Shown here: positions 10,135 through 22,900 of the stretch, one piece after another
Numbering within the stretch: position 1 is the stretch's first letter
Layout: each line of letters opens with the position of its first letter
Origin: Cladorhizidae sp. MBARI D1340-BT2
Lineage: Eukaryota > Porifera > Demospongiae > Poecilosclerida > Cladorhizidae
NCBI GenBank assembly: GCA_028752905.1
Contig: JAQNBH010000002.1
Coordinates: 16,540,390 to 16,604,389 of the forward strand
Length of the DNA: 64,000 nucleotides
Direction: 5' to 3'
Position numbers and translations under genes: made by a program
The notes under the pieces: generated by a model
Seen by the model: only the letters and a program-made list of their open reading frames with translations
Told to the model about the DNA's origin: nothing
Database searches by the model: none

Positions 10135-13100
10135 GTGAGTGTAGTTCTAGTAGTGGGATGCTAGCAAGATATTTGTAATTAATGGGGTTGTCTTTTTTGT
10201 AAGCTGTGCAGAGCCTTGGTGCTTTATGGTACATCAATGTCCCCAAGCGGCCTAGTGTATAGGAGGATTGTCATTAAAGCCACACCACCTGAAATAGTTT
10301 GGCCCTTCATCTTCTTTGCTATGGGGCAGGAGAACAAAAAAGTCTCGTATCTCTCTCTCATATGACTTGTTTTATGCAACTATAGTTTGCATGCGCTATT
10401 ATGATTATATTCCAGGCACATGGGCAGATATCTGGGTGGATGCTGAGAAGGGTGTGTGATTAATATCTAATAATAGGTGCAATAGAAGCACCAAAACCTT
10501 CATAACCTTACTTAGCAAGCGCACTTGAGTTTACCCTATTTCCGCAACAAGATCTGGAGCATGTTGTCATGCGTAACTGTCGATGTCCTCAAGGAAACTC
10601 AACACATGCGCACATATATATATGTATATATTTATATATATATATAAATCATAAAATCTCCGTAGACATTTTCCATTTTTATATAATATTATTATTTGTT
10701 TTGCTATTCCTATTTATTTATTTATTTATATATTTATTTGTTTATTTTTTTTTGTTTTTTTTTTATTTTTTTTTGTTTGTTTGTTGTTTGTTTGTTTATT
10801 TTTTTGTTTGTTTAATTATTTATTTGTTTGTTTATTTGTTTGTTTGTTTGTTTACTTGTTTGTTTATTTGTTTGTTTGTTTGTTTGTTTGTTTGTTTGTT
10901 GTTTATTTATTTATTTGTTTGTTTGTTTGTTTTGTGGCGGCGCAATTACGGAACAGTAATCGGGACATAACTCCCTTGACTTTTAATGCTAAATATTCGA
11001 ATTGATGATCACCTTTGGTTACGTTGTATTGATACTGTCTTTCTCATGAAGTTTCAATTCTCTTTCTCTATCGGGTAGAAGAGATACAACGGTGACACAG
11101 AACCTCGCAGGGAATCCTAAACATAGACTTTCCTACAGTTTATTTTTATTTTTATTTTTTATTATTATTTTTTGTTGTTGTTTTTTTGTTTGTTTGTTTA
11201 CTTGTTTATTTATTTATTTGTTTATTTGTTTATTTATTTATTTATTTATTATTATTTTTGTTTGTTTGTTTGCTGGTTGGTTGGTTGGTTGGTTGGTTTG
11301 TTTGTTTATTTATTTATTTATTTATTATTTATTTATTTATTTATTTATCTGTTGTTGTTTTTCCCCTCAAATCCTCATATATACACACTATTTATTAAAA
11401 TTAAAAAATTAAGGTAACAGTAATAATATTCATTTCCCCCCTCAATATATATTTCTTATTGATTTCTTGTCAGTTTCCCTCCCTCCCCACTCTTGGTTGT
11501 GGACAACCCTGGGATCATCTATGGTATCCAGAGTTCTTGTATCTAATGCAGGGGCATGGGAAGCATATTTTGACTGGTCAGGCTCAAAGTTGTGGGATTG
11601 GAACTGTCCCCACTGAAGCCAAACCATAAAATCTACCTGAAATGCATGTATTACATCCTGAAATGTTTTCTACAGTTCCAAGCTTCTAGGTTACCGAAAC
11701 AGCTAAGGAAACAGCTAAGGAATAGTATGAGAGGTGACAATAAGCATGTGAGGTTACAAATAGTGAGGTTACAAATATACAGATAATATTTAAAAAATTA
11801 CTTGAACTGTCTAAAAATGTTACTATGGTGTTCATTGTTACTGGTGAATTCATTAGCAACTTCAGATAAATTAAGAGAATTGGTAAGTTGTTTATGAACA
11901 TGTAAAATCATTAAATGCTCGAGTCTTTCTTGAGATATTGTAGATCTCAGATAGGACTTGAGTCAACGTAGAGCACTAAATGTTCGTTCACTGATGACAT
12001 TAGTTGCTGGCATTACTAAAAGAAGCTTCATTATAATTACTACTTCATTCAATAGTTTCTTTTCAGCAGTTGAAAGCTTCCTAATGTAACCCATCACTTC
12101 GGAGATATTGCTGATCTTTTTTTAATCTGATTCAAAGTTTTGGCCAAAAATCTTGAGTTGTGTAATCAGGTTGTTCTCATTGATATCTGAACAATAGGTT
12201 TTGACAACACGTCTGAAAAATCTTCCTTGTTGGCTGCTTTGATCAGTAAAGCTTCTAAACACCGTTATACACTATACCCTGGTTGATCAAACCTATCTGT
12301 AATAGATTGAACAATTAGATCCAGTGCTTCAAAGTAGATTTGGCGAAAGCGATCAACTGGAGTGGTGTGAAACTCAGCAGGGGCATTTCCTGATTCATAC
12401 CTCCTAGGAGCTTTACGTCTTCGAGGAAGCGAGGGCTCATCAATTCCTTTCTCTTCAGCCATCATGTCAATTCTGGTCCAGAATAGCTTGATTTCTAAGA
12501 GAAGCAAGAGTTTTTAATGTCATAGATGCCACTGCTTTTCCTTCTGCTGCTGATGTTTTAGGATTCTGGAGGGTTCTGCTGAGATTGTCTGTATGACGAA
12601 GAAGTCATTCACCAAGAACCAGTCCAAAAAAGAAATAAAAGTGCTGCCACACCTCTAATACGTGCTATAGTTTCAGTGTCTGTCAAGTTAGAGCAAGCCA
12701 CATCCCACACCTCAAACAAAACTTAATAATACTTAGCATAGATTCAGCTCTCACTGTCCACCTTGTAGGGCAGAGTACTCTTACCCCAGGTGTGTCAGGT
12801 GCTAGCTCATCTTTTAATTGAAGAGATAAACTCTCCCTTTATTTCACTAGCTTTGTTATTTCATGGGTTGTTTTCGTAAGTTTACACTTTTGCACAGTGT
12901 CACTAGCAGCAAGGTTTAACGCATGCCCATAACAATGTTGGATTTGTTTTGCAACACCATTCCTGATTCCAGCCATGTTACTCGCCCCATCATAGCATTG
13001 ACCACATGCCTTACATAAAGGCAGATTAAAGCGAGAAAGTGCATCTTCAATTGCTGATACAATAGTAGCAGACTGAATAGTAGGTAGAATGTAGAGTCCA

Positions 13101-16100
13101 GTAGAAACTTCATGTGCATATAATTCACTATCCACCCACCTGAAGACCATCACCATCTGAAAGGAAGAAACAATGAGTGTTAGTAGAACTGTGTTTAATT
13201 ATAGAACTAACCTGTTCGCTATTAGATACATCAGTGGTTTCGTCTACCGTAATAGTGAAGAACTTGGAATCTTGCAGTCGAGAAATGACTATTCGGAGAT
13301 TCATCAAGGACATAACCTTCAATATCTCATTTTGGATGACATTAGATGTGTATTTCTCTCTCTTTCTCTTGAGCCACTCAAGAATCTGAAATATCAACCA
13401 AAAGTAATCTTACATCTCAACTTGTTTTTACTTAGCTATAACTTTGGGTCATCTTCTCCACGAAACACTAGTAGTTGGTGAAAATTGCCATCAGTTTCAT
13501 CACCATGTCCTCGTATAGCAGATCCCTGATGAGCGAGAAATCGTAAGTTAGATCAACAAACACTGTCTATTTTAAGCTTTCCCACGAGCATGTTCTGAAG
13601 ACAGTAATTCGCCAACATCACTGGTTGTTGCTGGTATAGTTAACAGCACTTGAACAGCATCTTTTTGAGACAAGCAACTTTCATGCTTTCAAAAGGATTT
13701 TGTTGCAATCCTTCCAATTACTGAAGCCTCTTGAAACCTTTCAGATTAACAGTAATAAAACTAAGACAGAGTACAAGTTAAATTAACTTACAAAAGATGG
13801 TTCTGCTTTTCCTGTTCTCATTTTTCCTTTCTTAATAGCTTCTTTTTTTTAAGACTAAATCCCTATCCACATCATAATGTAACCAGTCCCATGTCCTAAA
13901 CCAAGAAGCTTGGCAAGACCTCTCTTTGTTCTGCTTTCTGCGCTTTGGAAAGGCAAATGAGATAGATGGGTGATGAGGCTCAGCTATATCATAGACACTA
14001 ACACACTCCACTTCTACACTTGTAGAAGCAGCCATTTCAGAAGATCTAAAAAGAAGCAGCAGCTTAAGACTAGAGCACATGTGCACATAGACTTACTGAG
14101 CATGCCCAGTTTTATCCAAGGTATTTGACCTATGACCTCACTTTTTCTTTAAATATTGGTCAGGCCCGGGCCTGACCAGCCTGACCAGCTCCAACGCCTA
14201 TGTAATGCCAGCTATTTGGGGAAGGAAGAGTTCAAAGTAGTCATATGCATACCTTTGACATCAAAAATGAAACTTGTGTAATTTGTCCATAAGCTGTTTA
14301 ATGCAATGGTTATCCATCCAAATCTTCAACTTCGGTGAACAGAAATGCCTAAGAAGCACCCCCAGATAAGCACAGCTACCATCTTACTTGATGCATAATG
14401 TTCAAACCAGCACAGTGAAACTCAAAAGAGCACTCCAAGAACCGTGAGAAATGTACCTATATCTACAAACTGGTTCTGGCTAGGTTGTGGTCTGCATCAT
14501 GTAGTGGATAACTAGCTACCAGTATATAACACATGAGGCTGTTATTAAGGCTAGAGTATCTAGCTGAAACATAACTGAGAAATTCACTGTAGCTATCTAC
14601 ATTATGTCAGCTGAGAGTTGAGAAATATTCATGGAAATTGGCTGGTGATGAGCACATTTAGATTCTCTTCCTCCATACTACTATGGAGCTCCAAAGTTGT
14701 AACTACACGGGTTTTTTATTTGAGACACCCTTCACATGAACATAACTCCACTTTTAAAAAGATATATAAAAATATCTCTTTGACAATGTCTATACAATCA
14801 CAGCTGTTATAGCCTGCATTGAGTATGGAGAGTGACTGTACTTAACATTCCAACTGGTAGTTCCAAAAGATAAGCCAAAAAAATTATCACCAGAAAGCAT
14901 ACTGCACTGGCTACATTTTAGTATATAAATCAGGACCATAGCATGAATGTATGCAAAGATATGGTATTTTAAATGGTAACTTCGGTTTCAAGCCTTTGTC
15001 CCTGCAAGAGGAATATATAAGCACTGTCAACTAGCTAGCCAACCTCTCTAAGTACAACGACAATAGATTATAGGCTTAATAGTGTATTCTAGCAATAATG
15101 CAATCACTGAGGTAATTAAATTAGCCACGTAGGTTGCTAGTGATGGCAGCCTCTATATAGCAGACCTTTATCCTGGGTGCCAATTTTGTAAAGGGTCTTA
15201 GCATGAAACCACACCCTCAGCTATCTATATAGCCTCACCAAAGAATTCACACTTTCTTTTAAAAGGCTAAACATCAAGTACCTGACTTGTCAAATCACCT
15301 GCAATATTGCTACATCAGCATTATATTCGAGACATGCTTTCTTCAACTTCATATATCTATCACCTGTCTTGTGATCATGCACCAGAAGTGTAGGTGAGTA
15401 CGTTCCTTGGGAAACCTTTCATTAGTTTCCAATTAGTTTCACCAGCTAAGCCTCGCCAAAATCTACACGATGATAGTTGCTGTGTTTATTTTGTTGCTTG
15501 TCATTTTTATAAGAATTTTTTCCCCGTCAGCACCATTCACTCGAAAGAGGTTAATGGAAAATTCATTGCATTCTCATTCGTGTAAACGATACGCTGGAGG
15601 TCATATGAGTCGTCCTTCATATAAATGATACAGGTACATTTCTGCACCAACTCCAAAGGAAATAGGACTCGACCTTTTTATAATGGTTGCAGTCTTCTTC
15701 AGTGGCTATCGGACCCAGAATTGTAGTCCATCTCATGTATCCCCAATGCCTGACATCCGATACACATCATTGCTGATGGACTAGCAACTCTCTTTAGTTG
15801 TATGGGAGGATTTAACTATCTTTCCTGTTGAAGACACATTTACTTGCCTGATGTGGCATGTCTCCTCATTCTCACTTCGGAACCTGTTCTCTCTTCTCTG
15901 ATGATGACTTTTGTGTTCTCTGTTGTGAAAACATGTCCAGTGAAGCAAAATAATTTGCCAACATTTGTATGCTGAACTTTGCATTCTAATTTTTCTGTAC
16001 AACGAGCTGAAATATTTTAGGCATGCCTTACAACTGGGGAACGGTTCTTCATGAAGTGGTAACGCTACGATGATGAAGCAGGCCAACCGATTGTATGCAT

Positions 16101-16908
16101 TCCTGCTAAAAAACAATTTGGATTACTATGAATATCAGACTCCATCTGATTCATGCTTTTCACTCTCTCCTCCTATAACTCTGATTAACTTGACCAGCAA
16201 TATTGTAGGCATATATAATCATGTGTACATGAAAAGGACCCCACAGTCTTAATGGATGTAAATTATAACAATTTTAAGCTTGAATTTTGCTATCCTTCCT
16301 CATGATTTAGCAAGCGCCTCAGTCTTAGCCCTAGCCTCGCCCTATCCATAGTACTAGCTCCACCCTACTTGTGTCCAATCAGCTACTGTACATAAATGAA
16401 GACAGGATTTTTGTGTACATTTGCTATGGCAGAGGATCTTTGGTGTGCCCAGAATTATTTTCTTGGTCCACCTACATAGCTAAGTAGCTACAGACAAGGG
16501 AGATTCTCCCATTACACTTTGCACTTTTATATATCATGTGATCTGTTAAATTATCTATCTATCACACACACCTCTCTAGTTAAATGTGTTATATTTCACC
16601 CCACATGCTCCTCTTTAGTTGATCATGTGATCTATCATGTGATATGTTATTAACCATGTTATCTTTCACCCCACATGCTCCTCTCTAGTTGATCATGTGA
16701 TCTATCATGTGATATGTTGTTAACCATGTTATCTTTAACCCCACATGCTCCTCTTTAGTTGATCATGTGATATATCATGTGATTTGTTTACCAACACACT
16801 ACCTTTTAGTTGATCATCTTATCCATTCTCCCCATTCACATACTCCTCTCTAGAAGATCACGCCCATCTTTCCACACATGTCAATTTATCATGTGAGCTA
16901 CACAAGAT

Positions 16909-16943
<35 letters not shown>

Positions 16944-19900
16944 CCTCTAACGGATGATATGTTTGTCCCAACTCCAACCCTTACCTACCTCACACAACAC
17001 ACACTCTCCTTTAGTTGATGGTGTGTTTAAAACTGTTCCATGTTTGACGATCTCCCTTCCTCTTGCAGCTGATGGCAGTGTATGTTGGCATTATGTTGCT
17101 GCATAGCAAAGAATACTGCACTCAATTATACCCGGCCCTGGAGGTGTGGAGTTATGAAGACCTGGCCTATGCTGCCTTCGGAGTTGTTGGGAGGGTAAGG
17201 AATGTGAAGGGGTGGGGGGGGGGGGTGTGAGTAGGAATGTGAGTGGTAGAGGGAGTGTAGTCTCACATAGATGACTGACCCTTTACCTAAATTACAGTGG
17301 GTGTAGGGATGGAAAGAGTTGGGCACAGTAACGTTGAGTGTTTTGCTCTGAGCATACACTTAGCTTAGTGCATATGTGACCTTGCATGTGATAGAATCTC
17401 TGTGGTGACATCATGATAGCATCAAGACTGGGATGCACTCAACTGGGAAAAAATGCTTGTCAATCCTTTTCCTTCTCCCTGCAGCTGAATGTGAGGAGGT
17501 AAGGAATCAACTATGTGAGACGAGGCAATAGCAACAACAACAACAATAATAACAACAACAATAATAATAACAACAACGATGATAACAACAACAACAAAGT
17601 CAATAACAACAATAACAACAACAATAATTAAAAAATAACAACAACAAAAATAGGGAAAACAGGGGAAAAACAGATATGAATACGCAAATGCAAGCCAAAG
17701 TTTGTTAAACAAAGTATTTGTATTTTTTGCTATTGTTGTCGATTCGGTCTTCATCTGATGAGCTTATTAAAAGATACACAAGAAAATAAGAATGTTTTTT
17801 TATAACCACTATATACAATATATATATTAAATCTACCCGTGGTTATATCCACCCTTTAACGTTTAAAATCATGCCCACCAATATTATATTATTTTTTTAA
17901 TATAACTTGTATAATGACTGAGTGTTTGCATGATTTTAAATGGTAAAGACATTTTCTGGTATACTTGGGTACCTTTTCTTCTTGACCAAGCAATCTGATA
18001 TATATATATACAGAGCTGGAAAGAAAGGAGAGAGAATTTTTTTTTGTTCTTGTCTCCTGTGCATCAGGATGGTTGTGTGGGTATGTAAGTTGACTACAAT
18101 TTGATGGATGATGCAAAACTTGTGTTCTTTGTCTGAGATATATATATATATATACTGTAGATAAAACACAACCAGCTATGTGACGAGGGAGGGGGAGGAG
18201 GAAATAATATAAGATACAATGGAACATAGTCCCCCCAGAAATATGTGTATATATTTCACTTCCTCTGAGATTGTTTCAGATTCAAATTCAAGCTTGTCAG
18301 GTTGAATAAAAATGGGAGGGGGAAGTGTGTATCGTGTTACTCTTTCATCTTACGCACAATGTAGATCCTGTCTCTACTGACACTAGCCACACTTCTCTTC
18401 TTGGCAATCATTGGATACATGATATTCACCAGAAATCAGGTGAGCAAGCTTTCCTCTCTCCCTAGCATGGCCTTTCTACCATCCTTCATTGTTCTATCGC
18501 TCTCTATCTTCTTCTTCGCCCCCTCTCCACCCCCTCCCTCCTCTCCCCTCTCTCTTCTCTAGTAATGAAAAGGGGAATTCTGGCATGCTTTTCCATATCT
18601 GATTAGTGTGCTAGAAAGTGTGCTAAAATTGGTGTTGGAATCTTGTTGCTGTCTTGGTGGGTTATGCTAGAACTATGCCTGTGTATGCAGGGTCCTGGCA
18701 CATTTTCCATGTCTGATTAGTGTGCAAAAAGTATCCAGACCCCAACGATGTCATGAGGTTTTGATAGACTTTTTCGTAACTGACAACCCTGTACTAGAAA
18801 GTGGGCTGGGCCAGAACACACAATCCATTCCGGCCTCACCTTTCTACTCTGAGGCTGTACTAGAGGTGTGTTTGCCAGACCAGCACTCTAGGTCAACCCT
18901 TGACTTTCAGGAGATTCTCCCGGAGATGGAGTTGCAGGTCATCAGAACTTCCATCTTAAAGGGTGTTTTATTTGAAGCTCTTTCTTCACAGTAAAGCTGC
19001 ACAGGCATCTAGACTACCCTAGAATTGTGCCTGAAATCCACCTACTTCAGGTACAAGAAAAATACTACAAGCAGAAAGAGGCTGCAGCAATGGGCTCTCC
19101 TGTATCTGCAGTGGTAGCCAACCTTTATATGGAATTCTTTGAGGAATTGGCACTCACAACTGCCCCACTGAAGCCAAGGGTTTGGAAGAGATACGTGGAT
19201 GACACCTTCTGCATTGTGAAGAAGGGAAGTGAGCAGGAGTTGTTGGACCATCTGAACAACATCAGGCCATCAATAAAGTTTACCATGGAGCTTGAAGTGG
19301 ATGGATAATTACCCTTTCTGGACTGCCACCTACTCAGGAAGGAAGATGGAAGGCTAACTGCAACCGTCTCTCTTCTATGGGCTACACTCAGCTCCCTTCC
19401 CACCTTCGGGCCTCAGGGACTGCTTCCTATGGTCATCCCTGCTCTGCTCTTTCCTCCGGAATGACCTGTGGGGTGGTTGATGGGATCTATCCTTGTTTCT
19501 GTCAGAGGGGCTGTTCTTCTTCTCCCGAACACTGTCATGGCGAGGTTGGCTGAATCTGGAACCATCTGACTTTCATCTTTTCTGGTTCTCCAAGTGCTGG
19601 TGAGCTATCTTAAGGACCTCCTTAAATGTGTCCTTGTCCCTCACCCAAGTGGACAGCCAACTTGGCATCCATTCCAGGACAAAGTCTGAGTCATACAGGT
19701 CCTGCAGCTGCTGTTGGCTCCGGCACTTCTGGCCCACCTAAAACTGAGGGGTTGTACCTTTCTCCCAAATTGGGTCCAGCTGATAGTCGGTCTCAACTCC
19801 AACATTCATCTTCTATGTGAGTGCTGTGTCCTTAGCAGCTCCTCTTTTATTGCCTCAAAGTTCTTCTTGTCTCCAGCATCCATGTTATCATAAATTTCCC

Positions 19901-22900
19901 TAACAGTTTCATTCAATGACACTAACAAGTGCACTGGCCACACCTCTCTTGGTATTTCAAACATTTCCATAAAGTCCTGGAACTGACGGAAGGCAGCGAT
20001 GTCGTCCTCATCCTCCCTCATCTGCTGGAACTTCGGTAGGTTCTGGATCATGCTCCTAGGCATTCCTCCTGATGAAGTTCCTGTGGTATCGCAGCCTCAC
20101 CACCCAGTAGTCTCGCATTATCCCTCTCTCTCCTGGCGTCATCTGCCACAACTCCAGGCTTTCTCAGCAGCTCTCCTGCTGTTCTCTGAGATTCTCTGCT
20201 TCTCCAGGTCTCTCATGAGAGTCATCTATCATGCTGGTCATGTTTCTCTCTTGAGGATGTGTGGACCATCCCCTCTATCGGCTCCGGGAGTCGCTTCTCT
20301 TTCTGTAGTGATCATCCCGCGAGTAGTCTCTCTTTTCTCTCCTCCTTTGACTGGGCTCTCGGGAGCCACTTTGCTCTTCCCTCCCCCTGTAACTAGGCTC
20401 TCAGGAGCCACTTCGCTCTTCTCTCCCCCTGTGACTAGGCTCTCGGGAGATATTTTGCTCTTCTCTCCTCCTATAATTAGGCTCTGGGGAGTTATCTCTG
20501 ACATCCCTCCTATGTTAAGCCTTCTCTCTTTCTTGGATAGCTCTGTCTGGTAGAGATATCAGATCATGGGAACTCGCAGTTTCACTGGTATCCGCACGGC
20601 AAGGGGTGTCCTTAATGTTCCCAATCTGCTCCTGATGACCCATCTCCCTCTCCTCCTGTTCCTCCCTTCATGGAGGGGCGTTGTCCTGAGAGCGGGTGAC
20701 TCTGGCTGTCATCTGTGGTTGTGATTTATTTATATATTTTTGCAAACCTAGAACCACTTTGGTTTCCCAAAGCTGAAGCTATTCTCCTACACCAACAGTG
20801 ATGGTGTTTCCTCTTAGCCCTCTAGCTAACTCCAATAGCTAGTTCCTCAACAACTGTCAAGTGAGTTGACTGCAGAGGCAAGTTTTAGTAGTTGCCACCA
20901 AATGTAATAACACTTTCCCACATCAACAATTCACTACTTACACACTCCATCCTTCACTCCTAGTAGTCCTGCTATTCCAAGTATCTTTTCGCCAAAAGGT
21001 TACAAAAGGACACACGCTTTAGACTACACAGCAGACTTCTGTCAGTCCGAGGTAAAAAAGTCACCCTTTTCACATCTCACACTCACTTAACAAGTTCATA
21101 ACAACTCTATATTCTACTGTTCTCTCTAGATACAAGGTTTAGTCCTTGGGAGGGGTGCTTCCATCTATTAGGGCAGCACTTCCTGACAATCCAATATATA
21201 CATATATACAAGAATTGTTCTAATACAGGGAATACTTTCTAGCAAACTTTGTAGAACACTAATCAAATATGTAAAAGTGTGCCAGAATCCCCCCTTCCCC
21301 TCCCCCCCCCCCCCTCCCCACTTTTTACTACTTCTCCCTAGCTTCTTTTCCTTCTCACACTCTCTCCTTTCTCTTTTCACTCTCCTCTCTCTCGCACCTC
21401 ACCCCTCCCTCTCTTTCCTCTTGCTCACTCCCTCCTCCCTCTTCACTCTCTCTCATTTCACGTACTCTCTCACTACTACCTCTCTCCTCTCTTTATCTTA
21501 TTCTCTCCTCTCTCTTATCTCTTTCTCTCACTCTCTCTTCTCTCACTTCTTTCACACCATCATCTTCTATCCTGCAGTTAGCAGCAGTGATGCAGTTCAT
21601 TGTGATGAGGACTGGTCTTGCTGAATGCACACCACTTCTCAACTGTGGAGTTCTGATGTGCATTGCCTTCTTCCCCATCTTCCCCATCACTCTCCTGAGG
21701 AATTTGTCTCCACTCCAGTTCACCAGTTACTTGAGGTGAGAACAGACAGGCAGGGTAAAGATCACCAAGCTACTTTCACTCTAGTAGTCGACATGTACAT
21801 GCTTTAAAAAAAGTCTGTAGACTTCACTTTCATCAGCTTTTTGATTACATTTTAACTGAAATGCTTCAGTCTTCAACTGGGAAATTTCACCCTCATGAAG
21901 ACCAAAATATTGTAGAAGCTGGTTTTATGCTGATATTATCAGGTGCACATTTTTTGTTAGACACATATCCCAATGTTGATTGCAATGTTTGTTATAAGGT
22001 GATATGCGAGTCACTCTTAAATGAACGTATGACCCTGCAAGCTAGTGCATCGAGGCTAATCACCGAGTCGTGGTAGAAGATACCTAAGCATTCTTAGTTG
22101 TCACTTGTTTAAGCTTCCTGTAGTTGCTGCAAATCCTAAGATTTCCTTTTTTTTTAGTACCACTGGTGAGGCCAACGTACTGCTTGGTTATATCATTTTT
22201 ATAACATTTCCTAGATCTTGGTGAGAAGTTCCTGCGCTTCCTGCCGGCATTGAGGAGGGATATGCCATTCTCTCCAGGAAGTATGAAGTCTCCTGAGTTG
22301 ATCTCATGGTTCAACTTGCCTGTGTGACCAAGGTTATCTCTTGAACTAGCAAAGATGTCTGCGTACTGCAGCAGCAAATTAAATAGTTCTTCCTTTTCTC
22401 CAACTGTGACACGTTCACCATTTGCTACCACTAATTGGTTGGCCACCGCTGCCTTCCACTAGGTATGTCCTCTCACTTACAGGATCTGTACTGCCTGCCA
22501 TCACTAAACCCACAGCTCTTGGAGAAATGCAGACAGTGTCAACTAGGTGGATTCCCAGCTTTGCAGCTGGTAAAGGGTCCTGTGTAAGGGTATAGCTACA
22601 TGTCACCTGATCCCTCCCGATTAGGAGCTTCCTGACCCCCAAATCAATAGCGGCTCTATGCTCCTGCAAGCAATCCAAACCGGCTTTCTTTGTCACCGGA
22701 CACACCACTAGGATATTGGATAGAATCTGCCTTTCCACCAGAATGCCTGAACCCTGTAATGGCAGTTCCACCCGAACATAACGCTTTCCTGACCACAGTA
22801 GCTTACAGGTCAACTGCATTACCAAATTGACTCACTCCCAGGTATCCTTCCAAAGGAGCGTCATGAAAGCCCCAGTATCAAATAAAAAGGAAATGGTCAT

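Noticed and set aside
10569..11417. Leucine/phenylalanine/valine-rich membrane-like proteins
   Set aside because: Read from TTTG/TTTA tetranucleotide runs; no conserved features.
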